Position numbers and translations under genes: made by a program
Notes under the pieces: generated by a model
The model's input: only the letters and a program-made list of their open reading frames with translations
Database searches by the model: none
What the model was told of the DNA's origin: nothing
Part shown: positions 1-8,465 of the stretch, piece after piece
Position numbering within the stretch: the stretch's first letter is position 1
Layout: each line of letters begins with the position of its first letter
Source of the DNA: Parvularcula sp038749595
GTDB taxonomy: Bacteria; Pseudomonadota; Alphaproteobacteria; Caulobacterales; Parvularculaceae
DNA: 64,000 nt
Assembly: GCA_038749595.1 (NCBI GenBank)
Contig: JBCDHW010000002.1
Location: forward strand, 248,001-312,000
Reading direction: 5' to 3'

Positions 1-190
1 CGGCGGCATTCAGCGTCAGCTCCGCCATCTCGTTTGGCTGAAGCGTGCCGAGTGCCTCGATCCGTTGCGAAAAAGGGCGCTTCTCGACGACTTCAACAAT
101 CACGGAAGGAGCGGGCCGGGGTTGCGCGACGGCAGATGCGAAAACTGCGGCGGAAACGGAGAGGCCAAAAACCAATGAGCGGACAAACAT
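1..190 (-). CDS. RND efflux periplasmic adaptor (membrane fusion protein), N-terminal part
   Basis: Only the first 63 codons are in the window; the gene runs off the left edge. The ATG is at 190 on minus. Residues 1-20 form a signal peptide (hydrophobic LVFGLSVSAAVFASAVA). They are followed by a segment reading VIVEVVEKRPFSQRIEALGT, which is the usual opening of the first beta strand of HlyD/AcrA-type adaptors ('V.V......F...I...GTL.......L.....G'). The role known for the family is to bridge an inner-membrane RND pump and an outer-membrane channel. The pump gene would lie left of the window. The gene is divergent from the LytTR regulator at 530, which could control it (inference). The family call rests on a short segment. 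Confidence 0.7.
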   Translation of the reverse strand, partial: MFVRSLVFGLSVSAAVFASAVAQPRPAPSVIVEVVEKRPFSQRIEALGTLQPNEMAELTLNAA

Positions 191-529
191 AAAATCTTAC
201 CTGATCAGACGGCGCGCGAGGGAGGTCAAAGCCCTGCGGTGGCCGAAGCGTTGCGGGAGCGATAGCACCAAACCTCTGGGTTGAAATCACAAACGCCGCA
301 AAACAGTGTCCATGCCACAGCATGAATGCAATGCCGCAAAGTGTCGGAGCCGACGGCTCGCGATCACAAACGCGTTCCCTCGGTTGGCGCACGGTCATCA
401 AAGCGGCGGCGTCTTTTTCTAGCGGCGAGGACCGATGGAGCGGAGCGGAACCGAGGCATCAGCAGAGCATGGCTGGCGGCGCCTCAACCAGCCATCGCCT
501 GCGGTTCCGTGATTTGATAGGCTCCGCGG
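191..529. other. Divergent intergenic region between efflux adaptor and LytTR gene
   Basis: This 339-bp stretch has no convincing gene; short open frames here lack homology-like composition or a ribosome binding site. It must hold the promoters of both divergent genes. The 11-mer ATCACAAACGC occurs twice in the same orientation, at 286-296 and 363-373 (77 bp apart), and could be an operator pair. No textbook -35/-10 pair stands out. Confidence 0.4.
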
Positions 530-1405
530 ATGGACAGCTCGCCTCCCCTTCAAACGCCGACCACGCCCCCTCAGCCGTTGAAAGCGCTCTGGACCTCCGC
601 GCCTGAAAAGGTCGTGGCGGGGCTTTCCGTCATCGTTTTGCTCTTCAGTTACACGACAGTTTTCTGGATCACCGGAGCAGCGAACCCTGCCGCCGCTCTT
701 GGAAAAGCTCTGGTCAACGTGGTCCCAGCAGCGCTGCTTGGCTGGCTATGCTTCCGGCTCATCCTCGGGTTTGTCGTCAAGAAAACCGCCCGCGTTCAAG
801 TGCTTATCCACGGCGTGCTGTCGCTTGGGTTCAGTGTCGCTTGGTATCTCGGCATCTTGGTCGTCTATGGGCTTGAGGCCGGATGGATGACCAATGGGCT
901 TGAGCCGCGGGCGTTTTCCAGCGTCGCTTTCTCCTGGCAAATCTTCCAGGGCGTCACGCTCTACACCGTGGTGGCCGCCTCGTCTTACGCCGTTTTGTTC
1001 TGGCGCCAGACGCAGGACCTTCGGGCAGCGTTGACCGCCGCCGAGCGGAAGGCCGCTTCGAAAGACCAGACTGCGAAACCCCGGACGGACAGGCTGCTCC
1101 TCCGCCGCGACAGGGAAATCGTGCCCGTTGATGCCAAGGATATTGTCCGGATATCCGGCGCAGGCGATCGCAGCGAGGTGTTCACGCGCACCGGGCGCAT
1201 CGAGACATCGAGCACCCTGACCGATCTCGAAGCGGCTCTCCCCGAAGGCTTTTTGCGGGTCCACCGCAGTCATTTGGTATCCCTCGCCGCCGTCCTCCAC
1301 GCAGAGCCCGCAGGGAATGGACGCCTGACCCTTCACCTTCCGGATGGCGACAGCGTCACCGCAAGCCGGGCTGGCGCGAAAGCGTTCCGCGAGGCCGCTC
1401 TTTAA
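530..1405 (+). CDS. LytTR-domain DNA-binding protein with membrane-embedded N-terminus
   Basis: This is a 291-aa protein. Residues about 28-150 contain four hydrophobic segments (starting near VVAGLSVIVLLF, LVNVVPAALLGWL, VLIHGVLSLGFSV and FQGVTLYTVVAAS). A short charged linker of about residues 155-185 follows. The last 100 residues (about 188-288) are a LytTR domain, recognisable from 'DIVRISGAGDRSEVFTRTG', 'LPEGFLRVHRSHLVSLAAV' and the terminal 'DGDSVTASRAGAKAFREA'. It lacks a receiver domain, so it is a membrane-anchored one-component regulator rather than a response regulator. LytTR domains bind imperfect direct repeats. Its divergent neighbour is an RND adaptor gene, a plausible target. 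The ligand is unknown. Confidence 0.8.
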   Translation: MDSSPPLQTPTTPPQPLKALWTSAPEKVVAGLSVIVLLFSYTTVFWITGAANPAAALGKALVNVVPAALLGWLCFRLILGFVVKKTARVQVLIHGVLSLGFSVAWYLGILVVYGLEAGWMTNGLEPRAFSSVAFSWQIFQGVTLYTVVAASSYAVLFWRQTQDLRAALTAAERKAASKDQTAKPRTDRLLLRRDREIVPVDAKDIVRISGAGDRSEVFTRTGRIETSSTLTDLEAALPEGFLRVHRSHLVSLAAVLHAEPAGNGRLTLHLPDGDSVTASRAGAKAFREAAL

Positions 1406-1515
1406 GCCTCGCCGACTGTGTCGATTGACCGACGGGAATGTCCGTTCACCGACGCAAAAGCAACGAGCGCGTAAGGCCGATAAACAGATGGTCTCGTCAA
1501 AAGGGCTTCAAACTC

Positions 1516-2859
1516 ATGCGCTTCAGTCATCTTCTCCAAACGGCCGGGCTCGTCCTCACGACAGCAGCCTGCACAACAACGCCGACGCTCATCGCCGAAG
1601 CTCCTGAGCGCAGCGATCAACCCGCAAAGATCATCGTTAGCGGCATCGAGCCGGGCGCGCAGGTCGATCTCATCGTCGAGCGGCCTTACGACTGGGTCGC
1701 CAGCGAAACCCTGCGGTCAGTGACGGCCTACACGGCGAATGCCCGCGGCCGCATCGACACCAGCGTCCAGGCTCCCGAAGGCCAGGGCGAGGCCAACCCC
1801 TACACCGTCTTCACCAGCCAAAAGCGGACGGATCAGACGCCGTGGGATGGCGCCACCCCCAGCGACGTTCGCGTTTCAGCCGATCTCGATGGCGACGGCG
1901 AAGTCGACCTTAACGCCGAAATGGTGCTTCCTTTGGGCCATCGCTCCACCGTCGAAATGCCCTTCGATCCCGAATTCGAAGGAGCCTTCATCACCCGGCC
2001 CGAAGGAAGCGCAGGGAAACGCCTTCCCGTCATCGTCGCGCTGGGTGGTTCAGGCGGCGGCGATGCCGCTGTCCGCTTCGCCGCTCCCCGCTTCGCCGCC
2101 CTGGGCTATGCCGTTCTTGCGCTCCCTTATCACTCCCCCGCCTATTTCGGCGGCGAGGCGCAGTTCCCCAGCTTGCCGGGGAATTTCATCAACCTGCCCG
2201 TCGACTACGTCGAAGCCGCCGTGGCTGCTTTGAGGAAACGCGACGACATTGATCCCGACCGAATCGCCCTTCACGGCGTTTCGAAGGGCGGCGAGCTCGT
2301 CCTTTTGGCCGGTAGCTTAATCCCCGACACCAGCGCCGGAGGCGGCTTCTGCGCAGTCGCGGCGATCGTGCCCTCTGATGTCGTTTGGGAAGGTTGGGGC
2401 CGCGGCATGCCGCCAGAAGGCGCACCAAGCTTTTCCTGGCGCGGTGAACCACTCCCCTTCGTCCCTTACGAAGGAATGGGCGCAGCCATTGCCTCGCTGA
2501 GCACCGCAAACCCAACACCGCTAAGGGTGCCCCACGACGCTGGACGTGCCGCAAACCCCGATCGCGTCGGCCCCGCCTCGATCAACGTGCGCGCCATCGA
2601 CGAGCCGGTCTATCTGCTCGGCGGCGACGCTGACCAAACCTGGGACTCGGGCGGCATGGTCAAAGTCATTGCCGAGCGCCGCAAAGGCCTCCCCACTCTC
2701 GCCCTCACCTTTGAGAAAGCCGGACACGGACTATCGGGCGACCCATTCGCACCGGCAGCGACAGCCTCAGCAGAGGCTCGTATCAAAGCGTGGCCCGCCT
2801 TGGTCAACTTCCTCGAAGAGAACCTGTCCAAAACCGGCTGCAAAAACCCGAGGCAGTAA
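1516..2859 (+). CDS. BAAT/acyl-CoA thioester hydrolase-like lipoprotein
   Basis: The chosen start (1516) gives a 447-aa protein beginning with a lipoprotein signal (hydrophobic stretch ending LTTAAC); an upstream ATG at 1438 would add 26 polar residues ahead of it. An N-terminal beta-rich domain of about 100 residues resembles the acyl-CoA thioester hydrolase/BAAT N-terminal domain. The rest is an alpha/beta hydrolase with 'LPVIVALGGSGGG', the nucleophile elbow 'LHGVSKGGELVLL' (GxSxG, the ACOT-type Ser) and a terminal His in 'FEKAGHGLSG'. Relatives hydrolyse acyl-CoA or transfer acyl groups to amino acids, but a periplasmic lipid-anchored form will not meet CoA esters, so the substrate is open. 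It is monocistronic, with 244 bp to the next gene. Confidence 0.75.
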   Translation: MRFSHLLQTAGLVLTTAACTTTPTLIAEAPERSDQPAKIIVSGIEPGAQVDLIVERPYDWVASETLRSVTAYTANARGRIDTSVQAPEGQGEANPYTVFTSQKRTDQTPWDGATPSDVRVSADLDGDGEVDLNAEMVLPLGHRSTVEMPFDPEFEGAFITRPEGSAGKRLPVIVALGGSGGGDAAVRFAAPRFAALGYAVLALPYHSPAYFGGEAQFPSLPGNFINLPVDYVEAAVAALRKRDDIDPDRIALHGVSKGGELVLLAGSLIPDTSAGGGFCAVAAIVPSDVVWEGWGRGMPPEGAPSFSWRGEPLPFVPYEGMGAAIASLSTANPTPLRVPHDAGRAANPDRVGPASINVRAIDEPVYLLGGDADQTWDSGGMVKVIAERRKGLPTLALTFEKAGHGLSGDPFAPAATASAEARIKAWPALVNFLEENLSKTGCKNPRQ

Positions 2860-3103
2860 CTTCGGGCGCTTCAAACGCCTTACCCGGCAATACAGAGGGC
2901 GAAAGCCCTCGCCATCGCGCCAAACGCTATCTCGGCGCACCGGTCGAGAACCCCGCGGTGCCATCGCCTATCCCATGGCATCGCGACCATTGAGGGTACC
3001 TCCCGTTACGACCATGAGACTTTCGTTTTCGTCCTAGAAACCGAGCGCACAAGCTTCTAAGCCACGGCTCTCAGAAGGAACCTCGGAAGGTCCGTTTGGC
3101 GAC

Positions 3104-3805
3104 GTGAGCTCAGATCAGCCATCTGATCCGATTTGTAAGATGTCGGACGTTTCCTTTTCTTACCCGGGGAGCGCCGCCGTTTTCCGCCTGAAGTCTCTGA
3201 CGATCGAAGCGGGCGAGGCGGTTCTGCTCACGGGTTCGAGCGGCTCCGGTAAATCGACCCTACTCGGCTTACTGTGCGGCATCTTGCAAGCATCCAGCGG
3301 CGAGATTTTCATCGCCGGAGAAGCCATGAGCCGCGCATCGGGAAAACGCCGAGACCGCTTGCGCGCAGACAATATTGGCTATGTTTTCCAGAGCTTTAAC
3401 CTCATTCCCTTCCTCTCTGCGCGCGAGAATGTTCTGCTCGCTGGCGAATTCTCCGCACGCCGATCAAAGTGCGCCGGCAGGACGAAGAAAGACCGCCAGA
3501 GGTATGCTGAAAGTCTTTTGACTGAATTTAACGTTGAAGACACCGAGCGCCGCGCGTCATCACTCAGCGTTGGCCAGCAACAACGGGTCGCCGCGGCACG
3601 TGCTCTTTTCGGTGAGCCGCCTCTTCTGGTCGCAGACGAGCCGACGGCAGCCTTGGACACCTCGAACCGCGACACGCTTTTGGGGGCCTTCGTCGACAAA
3701 ACGAAACGCCGGGGCTCAAGCCTTTTGATGGTTAGTCACGATCCTGACGTGGCAAAGTTTTTCGATCGATCCATCGAAATCAGTTCAATTGCGCGATGGG
3801 AGTGA
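3104..3805 (+). CDS. ABC transporter ATP-binding protein, LolD/MacB type (ZrgB-like)
   Basis: This 233-aa ATPase starts at GTG 3104. It has Walker A 'TGSSGSGKSTLL', the Q-loop region 'YVFQSFNLIPFLSARENV', ABC signature 'LSVGQQQRVAAARAL', Walker B 'LLVADEPTAAL' and the switch His in 'MVSHDP'. The Q-loop wording and size are typical of the LolD/MacB/FtsE subfamily, which pairs with FtsX-type permeases. It overlaps the permease gene by 10 bp, so the two are translationally coupled. It faces a minus-strand cluster carrying ZrgA and DUF3299 genes, which points to metal acquisition. In the Vibrio zrg locus, as I recall it, such an ABC pair is encoded with DUF2796 and DUF3299 proteins. Confidence 0.9.
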   Translation: MSSDQPSDPICKMSDVSFSYPGSAAVFRLKSLTIEAGEAVLLTGSSGSGKSTLLGLLCGILQASSGEIFIAGEAMSRASGKRRDRLRADNIGYVFQSFNLIPFLSARENVLLAGEFSARRSKCAGRTKKDRQRYAESLLTEFNVEDTERRASSLSVGQQQRVAAARALFGEPPLLVADEPTAALDTSNRDTLLGAFVDKTKRRGSSLLMVSHDPDVAKFFDRSIEISSIARWE

Positions 3806-5022
3806 TTGGTGTGCCGATGATACTTTCATTTGCTCTGAAGAGCTTGATGGACCGCAGACTGACCATTGTCTTATCCATGCTTGCCGTCGCTACCGCCGTC
3901 GCCCTTCTTGCGTCTACGGAGAAAATTCGCTCGGGCGTTCGCGCGGGGTTTGACAACACCATATCCGGCGCAGATTTGGTCGTCGGCACACGGACTGGCT
4001 CACTCAATCTGCTGCTTTACAGCGTTTTCCGCTTAGGCGATCCGCTACAGTCCGTCTCTTGGGAAACGTTTGAACGTGTTGCTCAGCATCCGGACGTTGC
4101 CTGGGCGATTCCGCTCTCGTTGGGGGATAGCCATCGCGGTTATCGTGTACTCGGTACGGATGACACGTACCTTGCCCACTACCGTTACGGGTCTGATGTT
4201 CCTCTCAAAATCGCCAATGGGCAATGGATGAGCACGCCAAGCGACGCCGTGCTCGGGGCTGAGGTTGCGCGCGCCCTCAACTATAATGTCGGTACAGAAA
4301 TCATCCTGTCCCACGGCATTGTCTCGGCAGGCTTCGCCGACCACGATGACGCGCCGTTTCGGGTGGTCGGCATCCTTGCTCCAACCGGTACGCCTGTCGA
4401 CCGCACCGTACACGTTACACTAAGCGGGCTGGACGCGATCCACGGTGGGGACACGGACGAAGGGGCCACCCCGCAAGCCATCACGTCGTTCCTCGTCGGT
4501 ATGGAAAACCGCCCCGTAGCCCTCCAATTTCAGCGTGTACTGAACACCTACCAAGGGGAACCGCTGACGGCGGCGATACCCGGCGCAGCGTTGTCGCAAC
4601 TTTGGTCTGTTATTAGGCCTGTTGAGACCATCCTTCGCCTCTTCACAGCGCTGGTTTTTGCCATCGGGATGGTGGGCTTGTCGACCACTCTGCTCGCGAG
4701 CCTCGCCGGCCGGCGCCGCGAGCTTGCCATTCTGCGGGCCCTGGGCGCACGACCGAGCGATCTCATGTTCATTCTTACCGCCGAAACAGTTTTGACCAGT
4801 GTCGGCGGGTTCATCATCGGGTGGTGTACCGCCTATTTTGGACTGCTCGTCTTTGGACCGACGTTGCAGGAAAACTATGGACTTGTTCTCTCCGTAACCG
4901 GACCAAATTCCTTCGACGGGCTTGTGTTCCTTGCGGTGCTGGCAAGCAGTTTCCTGCTCGGCCTCGTACCCGGAATTGCCGCTTATCGATCAAGCTTGAA
5001 CGACGGACTGTCCCCAGGCTGA
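3796..5022 (+). CDS. ABC transporter permease, FtsX/MacB family (ZrgC-like)
   Basis: This 408-aa protein has one N-terminal membrane segment (LTIVLSMLAVATAVALLAS), a periplasmic MacB-core-like domain of about 220 residues, and a C-terminal FtsX domain with three membrane segments. The motif 'LAGRRRELAILRALGARPSDL' is the hallmark of FtsX/MacB/LolC permeases. These are mechanotransmission ABC systems rather than classical import channels. The start at 3796 overlaps the ATPase stop; ATG 3817 is an alternative that would drop seven residues. The stop lies 18 bp from the convergent end of the phosphoesterase gene. With the ATPase it forms a two-gene operon, inferred to serve metal handling from the facing genes. 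Confidence 0.88.
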   Translation: MGVIGVPMILSFALKSLMDRRLTIVLSMLAVATAVALLASTEKIRSGVRAGFDNTISGADLVVGTRTGSLNLLLYSVFRLGDPLQSVSWETFERVAQHPDVAWAIPLSLGDSHRGYRVLGTDDTYLAHYRYGSDVPLKIANGQWMSTPSDAVLGAEVARALNYNVGTEIILSHGIVSAGFADHDDAPFRVVGILAPTGTPVDRTVHVTLSGLDAIHGGDTDEGATPQAITSFLVGMENRPVALQFQRVLNTYQGEPLTAAIPGAALSQLWSVIRPVETILRLFTALVFAIGMVGLSTTLLASLAGRRRELAILRALGARPSDLMFILTAETVLTSVGGFIIGWCTAYFGLLVFGPTLQENYGLVLSVTGPNSFDGLVFLAVLASSFLLGLVPGIAAYRSSLNDGLSPG

Positions 5023-5040
5023 TCACGTCCCGATCTGGGC

Positions 5041-6480
5041 TTACGGGTTGGCGTACTCGCCCGTTGTCGCAAACAAGCGTTCATCCATCGTGCTCATCGA
5101 ACCCCGCGTGATCTTCTTCTGTCCACGGCGGTTTTTTGTCATGACGAAATCGTCGTAAAGTTCGCCGGTGGCCGTGCGCGCTTCATAGATGAGCTTATCA
5201 TCATCGATCGTGATCACCTGGAAAAACTGGGTGTTTTCAGCTTTCCGCACGAGGACAACATCGTCGTCCGCGTATCCATCCCAATCGTTCTCGCGAAAAC
5301 GATATTGCTTTGGTCCGCTTACGGAGTTGACGAACATCGTATCAACTTTCCCGCCCCGCGCGCCGAATGCGATACGTTCTGGGGTCTGCCCAATCACCCC
5401 GCGTGCATAGGTGTGGTCGTGACCCTGGAGCACCAGGTCGACCTTGTGCTTGTTGAGCACCGGCAGCAAAGCGGTGCGCCGCTCCGGGCTATCCCGATCG
5501 GCACCCGACGAGAAAATTGGATGGTGCATCGTGACGATCTTCCACTTCGCATCACTCGCCTCAAGCTCGCGATCAAGCCACTCGGCCTGCTCTGCAATGC
5601 GCAGGCTCTGGGTGGACAAAACGAAGAGGTGGATATCATCCGAGTACCGCACATCATACGCAACCTCTTGCAGATCAGCGTGGAGCGTTGGCTCCTCCGG
5701 CAGGGTGAATTGCGGCCGCCACATGATCGAGAGAAGGCCATCCTGGGCGGTCTCCGGCACACGCAAATACTCGTATTCGTGGTTCCCCGCCAAGGGGATA
5801 GCTGGGATCATCCCGTGAATAAAACCGGTCGCCTCAAACCACTCCGCCCATTCCAAGTCGCGCGAAGCACGGTTGATGAGGTCGCCAGCATGGAGAACAA
5901 AGTCCGCTTTCGGAGCTTCCTGAAAGCCCGCGCGGATCACACGTGACCAATGCGATCGCACCGCGTTTTGCGCATCGCCAAGATAAAGAAACGTCACCGG
6001 ACCCTCGGCTGCGGCGGTACGCGTTTGCAACCATTCAGACCACAGACCATCACTTCCCTGAACCCGATAGGCGTAGATCGTATCGGGCTCGAGACCCGTG
6101 AACACGACCGAATGGAAATGCGCAGGCGGCAGGCCAGCATTGACCCGCAGCGCCATTTTTTCGTCGAACCCGTCGCGCTCGGTCAGGTCGAGACGCTCCG
6201 TACGCGCAGGAACTTTCTTTGCTCCAAGATCGAAGCGCGCGTCATCGGTCGCTTTGACGATCTCGGCATGGGTGGCCCCGACACTGACGTCCGTCCGCCA
6301 GGTCACGGCAAAGCTCGTTTGCGGATTGTCAGAGAGTGTGATGACGATCCGGTCGGGCCAGCCAGACGCGGCTTGCCAAGGCGGCTGCTTGGCCTCCTCC
6401 CCATCTGTAGGGTGGAATGCTACGGCACTTTCAAAGAGACCGAACAGGATAGCGACGAGTGGCAAAAAAGAGCGGCGCAT
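5041..6480 (-). CDS. Exported purple-acid-phosphatase-like metallophosphoesterase
   Basis: This 479-aa protein has a signal peptide (residues 1-21, ending AVA). An N-terminal fibronectin-III-like domain of about residues 45-150 carries 'RIVITLSDNPQTSFAVTWRT' and 'YAYRVQGSDG', as in purple acid phosphatases. A calcineurin-like catalytic domain then shows the full set of metal ligands: 'LGDAQN', 'HAGDLINRASRD', 'AGNHEYEY', 'TMHHPIFSSG' and 'QGHDHTYARG'. The enzyme should hydrolyse phosphomonoesters in the periplasm using a binuclear metal centre. It is the last gene of the minus-strand cluster, 42 bp after a DUF3299 lipoprotein, so its metal cofactor may explain its presence in a metal-uptake locus (inference). 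Confidence 0.88.
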   Translation of the reverse strand: MRRSFLPLVAILFGLFESAVAFHPTDGEEAKQPPWQAASGWPDRIVITLSDNPQTSFAVTWRTDVSVGATHAEIVKATDDARFDLGAKKVPARTERLDLTERDGFDEKMALRVNAGLPPAHFHSVVFTGLEPDTIYAYRVQGSDGLWSEWLQTRTAAAEGPVTFLYLGDAQNAVRSHWSRVIRAGFQEAPKADFVLHAGDLINRASRDLEWAEWFEATGFIHGMIPAIPLAGNHEYEYLRVPETAQDGLLSIMWRPQFTLPEEPTLHADLQEVAYDVRYSDDIHLFVLSTQSLRIAEQAEWLDRELEASDAKWKIVTMHHPIFSSGADRDSPERRTALLPVLNKHKVDLVLQGHDHTYARGVIGQTPERIAFGARGGKVDTMFVNSVSGPKQYRFRENDWDGYADDDVVLVRKAENTQFFQVITIDDDKLIYEARTATGELYDDFVMTKNRRGQKKITRGSMSTMDERLFATTGEYANP

Positions 6481-6522
6481 GGGGGTTCCATCCGAGGTTG
6501 AAGCAGAATGCTGGCAAGAGAG

Positions 6523-7140
6523 TTATTCGTAAGGGCGCACGTCGACAACATTCAATGTATACGCGGCGTTCCCTAAATCTGTGTCTTGTCGGCCCGTGCG
6601 CATAACACCCTCAAACCAATAGGGGTAGAAGGTATCCTCAATCGCGATCGCTGGGTCCGCTATTCCGTATACAACCTGGTTTGGCGGGGGCGGCGGTGTG
6701 TGGATGCAAGCGCCAAAGTAAGGCACGACCAGGAATGATGCCAGCGCACCATCCACAACGTCGAGCGGAACGATAAATCCAGGAAGTTCAATGCGTTGCT
6801 CATCCAGGGAATCGACTGTGTTGAATGTTCCCAGCTGCGGCATCGTATCGAGTGCGGAACCTTCGGCAATCCCGCCCATACCATCCATCCCGCCCAAATC
6901 ACTCAGCATCCGCGGTTGCGCCGACATGTACTGCTCTTCCAGAGCGGCGTAGAAATCGTCGTACGCTTTGATGATCCGTTCCTCTTCGCCTTCGGGCAGC
7001 AGGTCATCCCAGGAAATCGTCATCGGGGCTTCGGCAACGCGTTCTGAGACGCTCGCGCTTCCTGGTCGGAAAGTCCCGCTCTCTCCGCAAGCGGAAACAA
7101 TCAACCCAAAAAGGACCAAAAACCAAAGCTGCGCTTTCAT
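6523..7140 (-). CDS. DUF3299 lipoprotein (ZrgD-like)
   Basis: Starting at ATG 7140 gives 205 aa and a 4-bp ATGA overlap with the upstream zrgA-like stop; ATG 7152 would add four residues. The signal ends in a lipobox (IVSAC, Cys18). The DUF3299 core begins 'ISWDDLLPEGEE' and contains 'LPGFIVPLDVVDG' and the signature 'VPYFGACIHTPPPPPNQVV', with a conserved Cys-x-His that could bind metal. DUF3299 proteins recur beside DUF2796/ZrgA and MacB-like ABC genes, but the molecular role is not established to my knowledge. A long insert of about 60 residues between the opening motif and the core (residues about 60-120) is absent from the second DUF3299 copy at 7893. Confidence 0.85.
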   Translation of the reverse strand: MKAQLWFLVLFGLIVSACGESGTFRPGSASVSERVAEAPMTISWDDLLPEGEEERIIKAYDDFYAALEEQYMSAQPRMLSDLGGMDGMGGIAEGSALDTMPQLGTFNTVDSLDEQRIELPGFIVPLDVVDGALASFLVVPYFGACIHTPPPPPNQVVYGIADPAIAIEDTFYPYWFEGVMRTGRQDTDLGNAAYTLNVVDVRPYE

Positions 7141-7793
7141 CGAAGCCGCCATACACTTCGGTTCGACGTCAGCACCCGCTCCGCTTGGTTTGTCTGTGTA
7201 AGGAGCGTTGTCGTGACTTTCTCGAGACCGGGGAAAGTCTCAAACGCCGTCACGGCAATTTGCTCGATCTTTGGTTCACCAGGACACTTGAGCGTGAATT
7301 GGACCGATACGTCGCCATGCTCATCGTGATCGCCATGATCGTCTCCGTGAGCATGATGGTCGTCGTCATCGTGGTCATGATGATCTCCATGATGATCGTG
7401 GTCATCGCCATGACCGTCGTGGTCATGGTGGTCGTCACCTTCGTCCGCACCAACACTATCGGCCAATGGCGAGAGCGGCCGCAAGCCGCCGAGACCCGCC
7501 TCAACCAAACCGCCCGAAAGAACGGCACAGGAACCCGAGGTTTTGATCGCGACGAGCGCGGCAAAGTCTTCAAGCTTGCCCCGCCCCTCGGCTTGGGACG
7601 CTCTTTCAAGATCGGTCGAGGGCGTTCCTTCAAAGCCGTACACGGTATATTCGTCGACGGAGAACGAAACAAAGACCTGGTCGCCTTCCGTCGCGATCCC
7701 CAGCCTCGCAGCGCCGTGTTCGTGCACGGAGTTTTGCGCTGCCGCGGTGCTAGCCACCAGGCAAATCACCCCAACTCCCCAATAAGCTCTCAT
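7137..7793 (-). CDS. ZrgA/DUF2796 family histidine-rich zinc-uptake protein
   Basis: The chosen start (7793) gives 218 aa with a signal peptide (MRAYWG...STAAA); ATG 7832 would add 13 polar residues before it. The mature protein opens 'SVHEHGAARLGIATEGDQVF', the DUF2796 hallmark, and includes a region of about 45 residues made almost only of His, Asp and Gly (bases about 7315-7445). That is a typical periplasmic Zn-collecting loop. The C-terminus is beta-rich ('VQFTLKCPGEPKIEQIAVTAFETFPGLEKV'). The Vibrio homologue ZrgA is required for a zinc uptake system. It overlaps the downstream DUF3299 gene by 4 bp, and 99 bp separate it from the upstream DUF3299 gene. No Zur-type palindrome is visible nearby. 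Confidence 0.87.
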   Translation of the reverse strand: MRAYWGVGVICLVASTAAAQNSVHEHGAARLGIATEGDQVFVSFSVDEYTVYGFEGTPSTDLERASQAEGRGKLEDFAALVAIKTSGSCAVLSGGLVEAGLGGLRPLSPLADSVGADEGDDHHDHDGHGDDHDHHGDHHDHDDDDHHAHGDDHGDHDEHGDVSVQFTLKCPGEPKIEQIAVTAFETFPGLEKVTTTLLTQTNQAERVLTSNRSVWRLR

Positions 7794-7892
7794 CGTTCTC
7801 AACCACTCCTCTGGCGGGGCTTCGCCACCCATTCGCCCCCCACGATACTACGTCTTGTGATGACCGCCACAATGTTGCGCGACGTTCACGGC

Positions 7893-8465
7893 TTATTTTC
7901 CCTTAAGAATGCGACCGTCCTCGATCGTGTAAGCTGAGCTTGCCAAAGCCGATCGCGAGGACTTGAGCGCGATTGACCCGCGCACGGTTACTGGAATGTC
8001 TTGATTGAACAGCCTGATGGGACGCGCAAGCGTCACGTCAACCACTTGGTTCGGCGGCGGCGGCGGCAGATGAATGCACGCTCCAAAATAAGGAACCAGC
8101 AAGAAGCGTTGCAGCTTGCCGCGGCTGAGCTCGAGCGGCACGACAAACCCGCGCATCGCAACGCGGCGGCCTTCAAGATCGGGGTTCACCCGGAAATCGT
8201 CCGCTTGGCTCACAACCTCAAGTTCGAGCGATGTCCCCGGATGCCCGAAAAGCGGGATCGGTGCGCGTTCGCCAGCAGGCATGAGATCATCCCACGACAC
8301 TTGTGTCCCGGTGCTTTTTCTAGCGGCTGACGCCTCGGGCAACGCAAGTGCGAGGAGGCTAGCAACCACACTGACCATCAGGCCAATCAACGGGCCCCGC
8401 GCGCGCTCACTGCGCAGCGCTGCGGAGCCAACGCTCGATTCCGTCGCTTCCGGGAAAGTGGTCAA
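7893..8465 (-). CDS. Second DUF3299 protein, membrane-anchored or secreted
   Basis: The likely start is TTG 8465, which overlaps the merC-like stop as TTGA and gives 190 aa; ATG 8378 is an alternative that leaves a signal peptide without basic residues. A hydrophobic segment (LIGLMVSVVASLLALALPEASA) is followed by 'VSWDDLMPAGER', 'MRGFVVPLELSRG' and the signature 'VPYFGACIHLPPPPPNQVV'. These nearly match the DUF3299 lipoprotein at 6523, so the two are paralogues within one locus. This copy has no lipobox and a C-terminus of different sequence. The open frame extends upstream to 8666, but that part lies inside the merC-like gene and reads as non-coding. Function unknown; a metal-related role is inferred from context. 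Confidence 0.8.
   Translation of the reverse strand: MTTFPEATESSVGSAALRSERARGPLIGLMVSVVASLLALALPEASAARKSTGTQVSWDDLMPAGERAPIPLFGHPGTSLELEVVSQADDFRVNPDLEGRRVAMRGFVVPLELSRGKLQRFLLVPYFGACIHLPPPPPNQVVDVTLARPIRLFNQDIPVTVRGSIALKSSRSALASSAYTIEDGRILKGK

Noticed and set aside
322..606. Small plus-strand frames before the LytTR gene
   Set aside because: They overlap the LytTR start, lack a Shine-Dalgarno sequence and have no protein-like features.
7315..7445. DNA satellite of GATGRTC-like repeats
   Set aside because: It is the His/Asp-rich coding loop of the ZrgA-like protein on minus; the repeat is explained by the protein.
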